Below are positions 7,549-15,357 of a stretch of DNA of 24,879 nucleotides, piece by piece. Under the pieces are notes generated by a model. That model was not told the DNA's origin. It saw nothing but the letters and a program-made list of their open reading frames with translations, and made no database searches. Where the stretch lies: assembly GCA_045603305.1 (NCBI GenBank), contig JAZULV010000041.1:1-24879 (forward strand), given 5' to 3'. The stretch's first letter is position 1, and every line of letters begins with the position of its first letter. Source of the DNA: JAFRXK01 sp045603305. Its GTDB lineage: Bacteria; Bacillota; Clostridia; Lachnospirales; Lachnospiraceae. A program made the translations under genes and the position numbers.

Positions 7549-8559
7549 ATGGCAGATGACAAAAACTTTCTTACATACAATCAGCAAATGAAAAAATTAC
7601 GCAATGACAAAAACATTGCATGTCACGACTCAAAACACAAAAAAATTTTAATTCGTGCCGGATATTTTAATATAATTAACGGTTATAAAAACCCTTTCAT
7701 TCGTGGAACAGATTCTTGCGGTAATCATATATACTTGCCTAATACAAGTATCGAACAATTATATGAAGTGAAAAAATTTGATGATACTTTACGTCTCTTT
7801 CTACTAAAACACATTACCCAAGTTGAAGAAGAGGTACGTACTTTAGCAGGGTATAAATTCGATCAATGTAATAATAACGGAAAAATATCCTGGTATGATA
7901 CAAACGCATATTCCTCCACAAAACAATTACAAGAAAGAATGCGTGCCATTTCCTCAGCATACAGTGAATTAAGTTCAAGTCAATTAGATTATGTTAAGTT
8001 TTACATGAACAACCATTCTCAAATACCAACATGGATTATGATAAAAGTTGTCAACTTCTCAACGTTTATAGATGTTTTAGAATGTAGTAAAACAGATGTA
8101 ACACATTCTATTTGTAAATTATATGGTATGCTTGATACACGCGGACTGCCTAATATAAAGCTTCTAATTGGCAGTTTACATTGGTTGCGTAAAGTTCGAA
8201 ACTCTTGTGCACATAACGAACGAATATACTGCATTCATCAATCACAGAATCAACACAGACGCAATACCGGACGCATTATTGAAAATTATATTAGTAGCAT
8301 GCGTCCTACCTACTCTCGTGAAACCGATAAACGAATATTTGATTTACTTATTTATTTTAAGTATTATTTACCTAATAACGAATATATAAAAATGATGTCT
8401 GAATTACAAACTATGTTAGAAAGGTTGAAAAACAGCATCAGCCCAAGTGCTTTTGACAATGTTAGAGGTCAAATGGGTATTAAAAACTTAGCAGATTTAG
8501 ATGTGTTAAAAACGCTTCCTAAAGTACCTATAAAATATAATAGTTTTGATACTCTTTAA
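7549..8559 (+). CDS. Abi_2 family (AbiD/AbiF-like) HEPN abortive-infection protein
   Basis: A 336-residue cytoplasmic protein. The N-terminal part contains YFNIINGYKNPF, the characteristic block of Abi_2 proteins, and the C-terminal half contains LRKVRNSCAHNERIY, in which R217 and H222 form the R-x4-H motif of HEPN ribonucleases. Known members limit phage growth, and HEPN proteins of this type are thought to cleave RNA. GGAGG lies eleven bases before the ATG. By eye its codons are more AT-rich than those of the neighbouring ABC exporter and metG genes, which fits acquisition by transfer. It interrupts the otherwise housekeeping interval between metG and abrB. Directly downstream is a short structured RNA with its own promoter, suggesting a two-part system of toxic HEPN protein and controlling RNA. 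Which Abi subtype it is cannot be decided by eye. Confidence 0.88.
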   Translation: MADDKNFLTYNQQMKKLRNDKNIACHDSKHKKILIRAGYFNIINGYKNPFIRGTDSCGNHIYLPNTSIEQLYEVKKFDDTLRLFLLKHITQVEEEVRTLAGYKFDQCNNNGKISWYDTNAYSSTKQLQERMRAISSAYSELSSSQLDYVKFYMNNHSQIPTWIMIKVVNFSTFIDVLECSKTDVTHSICKLYGMLDTRGLPNIKLLIGSLHWLRKVRNSCAHNERIYCIHQSQNQHRRNTGRIIENYISSMRPTYSRETDKRIFDLLIYFKYYLPNNEYIKMMSELQTMLERLKNSISPSAFDNVRGQMGIKNLADLDVLKTLPKVPIKYNSFDTL

Positions 8560-8580
8560 TAATTAAAATATCAAAAAGAC

Positions 8581-8609
8581 TTGTAATATTTTTCGCATTG
8601 TGGTAGTAT
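8581..8609 (+). promoter_or_regulatory. Promoter of the abi-linked small RNA
   Basis: TTGTAA (8581-8586) is followed after 17 bases by TAGTAT (8604-8609), preceded by TGG, which makes an extended -10 element. An overlapping TATACT (8607-8612) is an alternative -10. Transcription would start near 8617, within 60 bases of the abi stop codon. Confidence 0.55.
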
Positions 8610-8616
8610 ACTTCTA

Positions 8617-8681
8617 CAGAGAGAACCGTATTGATTACGGTTGAAAGACACTTGTGTACATTTAGTATGCAGGTGTTTTTT
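8617..8681 (+). ncRNA. Candidate small RNA of about 65 nt beside the abi gene
   Basis: Two hairpins follow the promoter. The first, at 8624-8642, is a perfect 7-bp stem (AACCGTA / TACGGTT) with the loop TTGAT. After the linker GAAAG comes a second stem at 8648-8676 (ACACTTGTGTAC with GTATGCAGGTGT, three G-U pairs, loop ATTTA) that ends in six T and is an intrinsic terminator. No reading frame is present. Conserved small RNAs have been reported near abiF-type genes (the abiF RNA motif), and RNA partners of Abi HEPN proteins can act as antitoxins; membership of that class is inferred from position and structure only. The element may also serve as the terminator of the abi mRNA. Confidence 0.65.
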
Positions 8682-8801
8682 ATTGCATAACTTAATTATT
8701 ATACATATTGTTATAATCTTATATACTTTCACAACATCTTACACGATATCTCACAAAGTATTATATTAAACCTCTTAAACATTCCTCAAGTATCTTAATA
8801 T

Positions 8802-8838
8802 AAAAGAAACCACAACCCTTACTTTACAAGAGTTGTGG
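8802..8838 (-). terminator. Intrinsic terminator of the ABC exporter operon
   Basis: On the minus strand a 10-bp stem (CCACAACTCT / AGGGTTGTGG, one G-U pair) is followed by TTTCTTTTAT, about 50 bases after the stop of the second exporter gene. The rest of 8682-8889 is AT-rich with nothing else recognised. Confidence 0.75.
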
Positions 8839-8889
8839 AATAACTTTTACATTTTAGATTATATCAGTCTATTGACACAAACGACATCA

Positions 8890-10743
8890 TTACACGGCAC
8901 TCTCCACCGAATCAAACTGTGAATTATACAACTCGGTATAGAAACCATTCTTGGCAATAAGCTCTTCATGATTGCCCATCTCTACAATATCGCCGTCCTT
9001 CATAACCAGAATCATATCCGCATCCTTGATTGTGGAAAGTCGGTGGGCTATTACAAAGCTGGTTCTTCCTCTCATGAGGTTATCCATTGCCTTCTGAATA
9101 CGTTCCTCTGTACGGGTATCTACAGATGATGTTGCCTCATCCAGAATAAGAATACGATTATCTGCAAGTATTGCTCTTGCAATTGTAAGCAGCTGCTTCT
9201 GTCCCTGGGATACGTTGCTGGCATCCTCATTGAGCTCCATATCGTAACCACCCGGAAGGGTCTGAATAAATCTGTGGGCATGGGCCGCTTTTGCAGCTTC
9301 CATAACCTCCTGGTCAGTCGCATCCAGACGTCCATATCTGATATTCTCCATAATAGAAGCATTGAACAGCCATGTGTCCTGAAGCACCATACCAAAGGCA
9401 TCTCTAAGCTCTCTGCGGTTAAAGTCCTTGATATTGTGACCATCAATAAGAATCTCGCCACTATTAACATCATAAAATCTCATCAGCAGCTTGACCATAG
9501 TAGTCTTTCCGGCACCGGTTGGACCAACTATCGCAACCTTCTGTCCGGCCTTTATCTTTGCACTGAAATCATTGATAATAATCTGCTCAGGATTATAACC
9601 AAAGCTTACATTCTTAAACTCAACATTTCCGACTACATCAAGGACACTTACAGGATTATCAACTATCTGCTGTTCCTCTTCTTCATCAAGAAACTCAAAT
9701 ACCCTCTCTGCGGCAGCCGCCATGGACTGCACCATATTTGTAACCTGGGCTATCTGCTGGATAGGCTGGGTAAAGTTCTTTACGTACTGGATAAACGCCT
9801 GAATATCACCAATCGTAATAACACCCTTTATTGCAAGAAAACCTCCGAGGAAGGCAACACCTGCGTAACCGATGTTTCCTACAAACATCATAATAGGATG
9901 CATCATACCGGAAACAAACTGGGACTTCCACGCTGAATCGTATAGCACCTTATTGGTTGCATCAAACTCCTCAATAACACTATCTTCTTTATTAAATGCC
10001 TTAATTACAAGATGACCTCCGTAGGTTTCCTCTACCTGACCGTTTATATGTCCGAGGTATTCCTGCTGGGTCTTGAAAAACTTCTGTGACCTTTTAACAA
10101 CAAGTGACACCAGTATCGCTGATATCGGAAGTATAATAAGGGCAATAAGGGTCATCAGCGGCGAAATGCTGAGCATCATTACGAGCACACCAATCATAGT
10201 GGTAACCGAGGTAATAATCTGGGTAATACTCTGATTAAGCCCCTGTCCTAATGTATCCACATCATTAGTTATTCTTGAAAGTACCTCTCCGTAGGTTCTG
10301 CTTTCAAAATACTTCATAGGCATACGGTTGATTTTCTCTGATATCTCTTTACGCAGTCTGTAGCATACCTTCTGGGTTATTCCTGACATTATCCAGCCCT
10401 GCACAAAATTGAATACCGCACTTACTCCGTATAATAAAAGTACACCTATAAGTATCTTACCGATATAGCTAAAATCAATTCCGCCGGTACCGGCAACCTT
10501 GTTCATAATTCCTTCTGAAAGTGCAGTAGTCGCCTTACCAAGCACCTTAGGCCCTATAACACTAAATACTGTAGAGGCCGCTGCAACCAGCATAACAATA
10601 AAAATCGCAATTTTATATCTGCCTATATACGCAAGTATTTTTTTAACTGAGCCTTTAAAATCCTTTGCCTTCTCTACTGCTCCCGGTCCACGCATGGGTG
10701 CTTTTCGTCTGACATTAGAACTCTGATTGTTTTCATTACTCAT
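8890..10743 (-). CDS. ABC exporter half-transporter with the catalytically complete ATPase domain
   Basis: A 617-residue half-transporter: a six-helix type I exporter membrane domain (roughly residues 35-340) followed by an ATPase domain. Walker A GPTGAGKTT is at 407-415, the signature reads NVSQGQ (511-515 for VSQGQ), Walker B ends in D535-E536, and the switch histidine is H567. The catalytic Glu and His are present, but the signature deviates from LSGGQ. This pairs with the partner encoded just upstream, which has the opposite defects, so the two form a heterodimer with one active and one degenerate ATP site. The ATG overlaps the end of the partner gene by eight bases and has AAAGGAGG nine bases upstream, so translation is probably coupled. 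The cargo is unknown; relatives export drugs, lipids or peptides. Confidence 0.94.
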   Translation of the reverse strand: MSNENNQSSNVRRKAPMRGPGAVEKAKDFKGSVKKILAYIGRYKIAIFIVMLVAAASTVFSVIGPKVLGKATTALSEGIMNKVAGTGGIDFSYIGKILIGVLLLYGVSAVFNFVQGWIMSGITQKVCYRLRKEISEKINRMPMKYFESRTYGEVLSRITNDVDTLGQGLNQSITQIITSVTTMIGVLVMMLSISPLMTLIALIILPISAILVSLVVKRSQKFFKTQQEYLGHINGQVEETYGGHLVIKAFNKEDSVIEEFDATNKVLYDSAWKSQFVSGMMHPIMMFVGNIGYAGVAFLGGFLAIKGVITIGDIQAFIQYVKNFTQPIQQIAQVTNMVQSMAAAAERVFEFLDEEEEQQIVDNPVSVLDVVGNVEFKNVSFGYNPEQIIINDFSAKIKAGQKVAIVGPTGAGKTTMVKLLMRFYDVNSGEILIDGHNIKDFNRRELRDAFGMVLQDTWLFNASIMENIRYGRLDATDQEVMEAAKAAHAHRFIQTLPGGYDMELNEDASNVSQGQKQLLTIARAILADNRILILDEATSSVDTRTEERIQKAMDNLMRGRTSFVIAHRLSTIKDADMILVMKDGDIVEMGNHEELIAKNGFYTELYNSQFDSVESAV

Positions 10744-13063
10744 TTGCAGTTACCTCCTTTCCGTCATTTTCAAGGCCAAGCTCCTTCTCTGACATCTGAG
10801 ACTTGGCAATCTGCTGATATACGCTGCAGTTTCTGATAAGGTACTCATGAGTTCCCTTACCTGCAATCTTTCCATCATCCAGCACAATAATCTGGTCTGC
10901 ATTTAAAATAGTACTGACTCTCTGGGCAACAATAATCACTGTACTATCACTAACTTCCTTTTCGAGCGCCCTTCTAAGCGCTGCGTCGGTCTTTAAATCC
11001 AGTGCAGAAAAACTATCATCAAATATAAATACCTTTGGCTTCTTTGCTATGGCTCTGGCAATAGAAAGTCTCTGCTTCTGACCGCCGGATACATTTGTAC
11101 CGCCCTGCGCAATGTGACTGTCGTATTTATTTTCTTTTTCTTCAATAAACTCCTCTGCCTGTGCAATTCTTGCCGCAGCCTGTATTTCCTCGTCAGTAGC
11201 ATCTTCCTTACCAAATCTTAAGTTAGAAGCAATAGTTCCGGAGAAAAGCACTGCCTTCTGCGGCACATAACCAAGCTCATCTCTTAAATTTTCCAGAGAA
11301 ATTTCCCTGATATCATTTCCATCAAGAGTTATTGAGCCTTCTGTCACATCATACAGTCTCGGTATCAAATTAACCAGTGTAGATTTACCACTTCCGGTAC
11401 TACCAATAATCGCAGTAGTTTTACCCGGTTCTGCAACGAAATCAATGTCTTCAAGCACATCCTCCTTCGCTCCCGGATATCTGAAACTGACATGATTAAA
11501 AGCAATCACACCTTGGCATTCGGTCACAGTCTTAGGATTCTCTGTATCTTTGATTGTTGCCTTTGTCTTAAGAACCTCATCAATTCTATTTGCGGCAACT
11601 GCTGCCCTCGGAAGCATAATTGACATCATGGTAAGCATAAGGAAGGACATAACAATCTGCATAGCATAAGTAATAAATGCAGTCATTGCACCAACCTGAA
11701 GAGTACCCTTGTCAATCTTACCTGCTGCCACCCAAACTATTAGTATGGATAAACCATTCATAACAAGCATCATGCACGGCATCATAAATGTCATTACTCG
11801 GTTAGTAAAGAGTGTAGTCTTTGTAAGAGCAGTATTTGCCTCGTCAAATCGCTCCTCTTCGCGCTCCTCACGTCTAAAAGCTCTGATAACAGACAAACCT
11901 GTAAGTATTTCTCTTGATACCAGATTAACCCTGTCCACAAGTGTCTGCATAAGCTTAAACTTCGGCATGGCAATTGTCATCAGCGTTAATACCAGTCCCA
12001 TAATAACAAGCACTGCCAGCGCAATAATCCAGCCCATGCCTGCTCCGGTGTTTATAACCTTAACCACACCACCTATACCAATTATAGGTGCGTAAATCAT
12101 CATCCTCAGAAGCATAATCGAAACCATCTGAATCTGCTGTACATCATTGGTACTTCTTGTTATAAGAGATGCTGTTGAAAATTTGTCCATCTCTTCATTG
12201 GAGAAACTTACAACCTTAGTAAATAATCTTCCTCTCAAATCCCTGCCGATACCGGCTCCAACCTTTGCCGAGAAAAAACCTATCAATATAGCAGTCAATG
12301 CCATAATTAAAGTAACACCAATCATTTTCAAACCGGCAATAAAAAGATATTTTGTCTGAATGACTGCAACATCAACACCGGCTTCTTCGTTACATCTTAC
12401 CGCATATGCAATGCCTATAGAGGATGTAAGAGAGCTTCCTACGCTTTCAAGAGATTCTTTCATAAGTTCACGCATCGAAAGAAGATTCTCTTTCGTCATC
12501 ATGCCGGCTTCCACCATATCCGATAAAAGAGCTCTCATATCAACATAAGTTGTTTCAACTAAATTTCCTTCACTATCCTCGGCTTCAACAACCTTCTGCT
12601 TTATAGTAACGCCCATCATCTTGCCAATTTCATCTAAGGACATTTCATTTATCGAAGCCTCATCCATATTAAGCCGAACTGCAATCTGCTGTTTAAAACT
12701 ATTTTCATCTACCATAGACATCTGATAATTTAAAACCAGTGCCTCAGAAAAGACCTCATCAAGTTCTTCTAATCTTTCGTTATCTGATAGATTACGATGA
12801 TAAATCCCCGCCTCTAAATCATAGCTTTCTTCCCATATGGAAGCCTCTTTTTCTGTCATAAATAGCTTAGCAATCTCAAACTCTTCTGCTGTAACAGCCT
12901 GTGGTAATATATGCTCCACACCATTTCTTAGTATACCTGTATCAATTATGTTTGAGGTATACTGCGGCAGTGCCAGATCACAGACTGCCTGTAACATTAA
13001 TAACAAAATAATCACTACTACCGTCTTCCAGTAAGGAAAAAGATTTTTTAATATCCTGCCCAT
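10736..13063 (-). CDS. ABC exporter half-transporter with degenerate ATPase site and a large extracellular insertion
   Basis: A 775-residue partner of the following gene. Walker A GSTGSGKST is at 554-562 and the signature NVSGGQ at 657-662, but Walker B ends D682-D683 (Asp in place of the catalytic Glu) and the switch position holds Q714 in IIVAQRVST instead of His. These changes define the degenerate site of heterodimeric exporters such as TM287/288 and BmrCD. Between membrane helix 1 (about residues 13-30) and helix 2 (starting near 240) lie roughly 200 hydrophilic, Glu- and Met-rich residues where simple exporters have a short loop. That segment should sit outside the membrane; BmrD has a smaller one at the same place. 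AAAGGA lies ten bases before the ATG. It is the first gene of the operon; I see no clear promoter. Confidence 0.94.
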   Translation of the reverse strand: MGRILKNLFPYWKTVVVIILLLMLQAVCDLALPQYTSNIIDTGILRNGVEHILPQAVTAEEFEIAKLFMTEKEASIWEESYDLEAGIYHRNLSDNERLEELDEVFSEALVLNYQMSMVDENSFKQQIAVRLNMDEASINEMSLDEIGKMMGVTIKQKVVEAEDSEGNLVETTYVDMRALLSDMVEAGMMTKENLLSMRELMKESLESVGSSLTSSIGIAYAVRCNEEAGVDVAVIQTKYLFIAGLKMIGVTLIMALTAILIGFFSAKVGAGIGRDLRGRLFTKVVSFSNEEMDKFSTASLITRSTNDVQQIQMVSIMLLRMMIYAPIIGIGGVVKVINTGAGMGWIIALAVLVIMGLVLTLMTIAMPKFKLMQTLVDRVNLVSREILTGLSVIRAFRREEREEERFDEANTALTKTTLFTNRVMTFMMPCMMLVMNGLSILIVWVAAGKIDKGTLQVGAMTAFITYAMQIVMSFLMLTMMSIMLPRAAVAANRIDEVLKTKATIKDTENPKTVTECQGVIAFNHVSFRYPGAKEDVLEDIDFVAEPGKTTAIIGSTGSGKSTLVNLIPRLYDVTEGSITLDGNDIREISLENLRDELGYVPQKAVLFSGTIASNLRFGKEDATDEEIQAAARIAQAEEFIEEKENKYDSHIAQGGTNVSGGQKQRLSIARAIAKKPKVFIFDDSFSALDLKTDAALRRALEKEVSDSTVIIVAQRVSTILNADQIIVLDDGKIAGKGTHEYLIRNCSVYQQIAKSQMSEKELGLENDGKEVTANE

Positions 13064-13093
13064 TAAGTAATCATCCTTTCAAGCCTGATGCAA

Positions 13094-13102
13094 TTATCCA
13101 CA
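13094..13102 (+). promoter_or_regulatory. Perfect DnaA box upstream of the ABC exporter operon
   Basis: TTATCCACA matches the DnaA box exactly, 31 bases before the exporter start codon; CTTTTCACA at 13125-13133 is one base from the relaxed consensus TTWTNCACA. A single good box may be chance. Nothing else was recognised in 13064-13275. Confidence 0.35.
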
Positions 13103-13275
13103 TCAAAATATCACATTAATATATCTTTTCACAAAGCAGGCATACAGTCAATACAGTTTATAGTTTTTTTACCACTTCCCACTATTCTTTAACATCTTTG
13201 CCTATTTGTGTTCTGCAACTTTCATTACCTGTAATTCTTAATATTAATCAATAAAGTTCTACTCATATATGTACT

Positions 13276-13308
13276 AAAGGAATGTCCTATAAAATAAGAC
13301 ATTCCTTT
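13276..13308 (-). terminator. Perfect inverted repeat, probable terminator of trxA
   Basis: AAAGGAATGTC and GACATTCCTTT form an 11-bp perfect stem with an 11-base AT-rich loop, eleven bases after the trxA stop. The stem end supplies only TTT on the minus strand and no long T run follows, so termination may be weak. Confidence 0.55.
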
Positions 13309-13319
13309 GTAAAAAATAA

Positions 13320-13628
13320 CTATATCATCTTTTTAAGCTCACTCTTTGATACCAGTCCCACACTTCTCTTCTTCTCGCTTCCGTTCTCGAAAACAACAAG
13401 TGTCGGTATTGAAACCACTCTGTACTCTGCTGCCAAATCCGGACAATCATCAACATTTACCTTGCATACCTTAACGCTGCCGCTAAGCTCATCTGCCACC
13501 TGTTCAATTACCGGTGCAAGCATCTTACATGGTCCGCACCATGATGCCCAGAAGTCTACCAGTACAGGAATATCACTATTAATAACTTCGTCTTTAAAAT
13601 TAGCTTCATTTATAACTACTGCTGCCAT
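13320..13628 (-). CDS. trxA: Thioredoxin
   Basis: A 102-residue cytoplasmic disulfide reductase with the active site WASWCGPCK near residues 26-34, the cis-proline element SIPTLVVF and the usual thioredoxin length. The ATG at 13628 has GGAGG six bases upstream; nine further codons in frame upstream lack a start signal. It stands between the LacI-type regulator and the ABC exporter, all on the minus strand, but is separated from each by more than 100 bases, so it is probably a separate transcription unit. No thioredoxin reductase is next to it. Confidence 0.95.
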   Translation of the reverse strand: MAAVVINEANFKDEVINSDIPVLVDFWASWCGPCKMLAPVIEQVADELSGSVKVCKVNVDDCPDLAAEYRVVSIPTLVVFENGSEKKRSVGLVSKSELKKMI

Positions 13629-13740
13629 ATAATACCTCCATCTGACAGATAACAATATGCGCTATATCATTAACTGTACCACAAAATATTCAAAAACACT
13701 TAATTATTACTATATCAATATTCTACGCATATTAATATAT

Positions 13741-14745
13741 TTAATTCTCACTGCCTGCATTTTTTACTGAATTTCTAATAACAAGCTTGCCCGGAAGCTT
13801 TGTTATATCGCCTTTCTCGCCATCAAGCATATCAAACAGCTTTTCTATTGAACTGGCACCCTGACCGGATATATGATTCTTAATAGTAGATATACCCGGT
13901 TCGATATACTTCGCTATCTCGATATCGTCCACTCCAATTATGCTAATATCCTCCGGAACATTATAACCATGCTCATTAAGTGCTCTGATTGCACCTATGG
14001 CACTTAAATCGTTACAAGCAAAGAATGCATCCGGAAGCTCGCCTCCGTTATCCAAATGTTGTTTCATATTAGCATAGGCAACCTCTTCCTTAAAGTCACC
14101 TTCTATGGTCCAGGCCGGATTATACTCTAATCCATTCTCTGCGAGAGTATCCTTGTAACCATTTGTTCTTAAAAGACAGTCATAATTACCATTTATACCA
14201 TTAATATATCCAATTCTCTTATGTCCGCTTTCGATAAGATACTTGGTTGCATCCCTGCCACACTGATAAGAATCAAATACTACACTACCAATATGTTTGT
14301 CTTCAATCTCTCTGTCAAGAAAAACGGCATGTATATCATTTGCCTTAAGGACCTCGATAACCTTATCCATATTGTTATTCTCCTGAAAAATAACAACACC
14401 ATCAACTCGTCTGCTTAGTGCATGACCGGCAATAAGATTCATATCATGAGTAACCATGATATTAAGTCCAAAGCCTCTCTTCTCACACTCGTTGTACATA
14501 GAATCTACCAGTTCATAAAAATAAGCGCCATTTACACTGATAGTACAAAAGCCTATCATCTTGCTGGAGCCGGTTTTAAGTCCTCGACCATTTATATTAG
14601 GTATGTAATTAAGCCTGTTAGCAACATCCAGTACCAACTGCTTGGTCTCTTCACTAAGTGATCCTGTACCATTTAAAGCATTCGACACTGTAGAAATTGA
14701 TACACCTGCTTCTCTTGCAACATCTTTAATTGTAACTTTATTCAT
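13741..14745 (-). CDS. LacI/GalR-family transcriptional regulator
   Basis: A 334-residue protein with the N-terminal LacI helix-turn-helix (VTIKDVAREAGVSISTVSNALNG, residues 4-26), a hinge-helix region to about residue 55, and a periplasmic-binding-protein-like effector domain (SSKMIGFCTIS, RRVDGVVIF, AVFLDRE, GYINGINGNYDCLLR, FFACNDLSAIGAIRAL, ISIIGVDDIEIAKYIEPGISTI). The effector is probably a sugar, but no sugar-use genes are adjacent, so its targets lie elsewhere or it acts on itself. A GGGGTG site precedes the ATG by nine bases. An AAACGTTT element 124 bases upstream resembles LacI-family operator centres. The gene is divergent from abrB. Confidence 0.93.
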   Translation of the reverse strand: MNKVTIKDVAREAGVSISTVSNALNGTGSLSEETKQLVLDVANRLNYIPNINGRGLKTGSSKMIGFCTISVNGAYFYELVDSMYNECEKRGFGLNIMVTHDMNLIAGHALSRRVDGVVIFQENNNMDKVIEVLKANDIHAVFLDREIEDKHIGSVVFDSYQCGRDATKYLIESGHKRIGYINGINGNYDCLLRTNGYKDTLAENGLEYNPAWTIEGDFKEEVAYANMKQHLDNGGELPDAFFACNDLSAIGAIRALNEHGYNVPEDISIIGVDDIEIAKYIEPGISTIKNHISGQGASSIEKLFDMLDGEKGDITKLPGKLVIRNSVKNAGSEN

Positions 14746-14818
14746 ATTAGATTCACCCCTTTCATATGTGCTAACTTAATAACAATAACTAAATTTTATT
14801 CAATTATTGCCAAAATAA

Positions 14819-14842
14819 GATAATTATGATATGATAATTATG
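14819..14842. repeat. Tandem GATAATTATG repeats
   Basis: Two direct copies with starts 14 bases apart, each containing the 8-base palindrome ATAATTAT. Similar half-sites recur inside the abrB promoter, so these may be AbrB-type binding sites. Confidence 0.4.
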
Positions 14843-14987
14843 AATTTTATAATAATTTTTAACACATAAAACGTTTCTCTTAAATATTATCATGATTTTT
14901 TTAAAATTGCAACCAATTTAACTCAATTAATTAATTCATTGTATACTTATACATCTTTGAATTTTTTAACTCGATTTCTATTTTTTG

Positions 14988-15016
14988 TTGACATAATTAA
15001 TCAATTATGCTAATAT
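14988..15016 (+). promoter_or_regulatory. abrB: Strong promoter of abrB with a palindrome in its spacer
   Basis: A perfect TTGACA (14988-14993) and TAATAT (15011-15016) are 17 bases apart. The spacer carries the inverted repeat ATAATTAATCAATTAT (14993-15008), well placed for repression, and AbrB proteins are known to repress their own gene. Confidence 0.85.
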
Positions 15017-15053
15017 ATATTTACAAAATAAAACATTCAAGGAGGTCTTAATT

Positions 15054-15317
15054 ATGAAGACAACAGGCGTAGTTAGAAAATTAGACGAGTTAGGAAGAAT
15101 CACACTTCCAATCGAATTAAGAAGAACATTCCAGCTCGAAGAGAAGGATCCATTAGAGATCTTTGTTGATGGAGATTGCATCATCCTTAAGAAGTTTGAG
15201 ATCTGTGATATCTTCACAGGCAGCACTGATGATCTTATCGAGTTCAAGGGTAAGAAGATTTCAAGAGATACAATCTACGAGTTAGCAGCAGCAGCTGGTC
15301 TTAAGATTGAAGATTAA
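15054..15317 (+). CDS. abrB: AbrB-family transition-state regulator
   Basis: An 87-residue DNA-binding protein. The N-terminal swapped-hairpin domain (KTTGVVRKLDELGRITLPIELRR, residues 2-24, then EEKDPLEIFVDGDCIILKKF) is almost textbook AbrB, including the arginines used for DNA contact. The C-terminal 35 residues form the oligomerisation part (CDIFTGSTDDLIEFKGKKISRDTIYELAAAAGL). AAGGAGG lies eight bases before ATG, and the promoter is near consensus, so it should be strongly expressed; the codons also look biased toward highly used ones. AbrB represses many stationary-phase and sporulation genes in Bacillus. Its convergent placement next to rsmI, with metG further along, matches the Bacillus subtilis arrangement, supporting orthology rather than only family membership. 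Confidence 0.95.
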   Translation: MKTTGVVRKLDELGRITLPIELRRTFQLEEKDPLEIFVDGDCIILKKFEICDIFTGSTDDLIEFKGKKISRDTIYELAAAAGLKIED

Positions 15318-15330
15318 TTTATATGATAAG

Positions 15331-15357
15331 GGGTACTGCGATGCAGTACCCTTTTTT
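15331..15357 (+). terminator. Intrinsic terminator of abrB
   Basis: A perfect 9-bp stem (GGGTACTGC / GCAGTACCC), loop GAT, followed by six T. Its T tract runs into the stop codon of the convergent rsmI gene, so the end of the rsmI mRNA must form by passing through this hairpin. Confidence 0.93.

Larger units (their letters stand above)
14746..15053. other. AT-rich divergent intergenic region between the LacI-type gene and abrB
   Basis: This 308-base gene-free stretch is extremely AT-rich. It holds the abrB promoter at its right end, an AAACGTTT palindrome at 14869-14876 that could be a LacI-family or CcpA-type operator, and two direct copies of GATAATTATG at 14819-14828 and 14833-14842. A possible minus-strand promoter for the LacI-type gene (TTGAAT and TATTAA, 16-base spacer) is weak. 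No small gene was found. Confidence 0.6.

Noticed and set aside
7549..13063. Mobile element carrying the abi gene and exporter
   Set aside because: No transposase, integrase, flanking inverted repeats or target duplication could be seen; only gene content and base composition hint at transfer.
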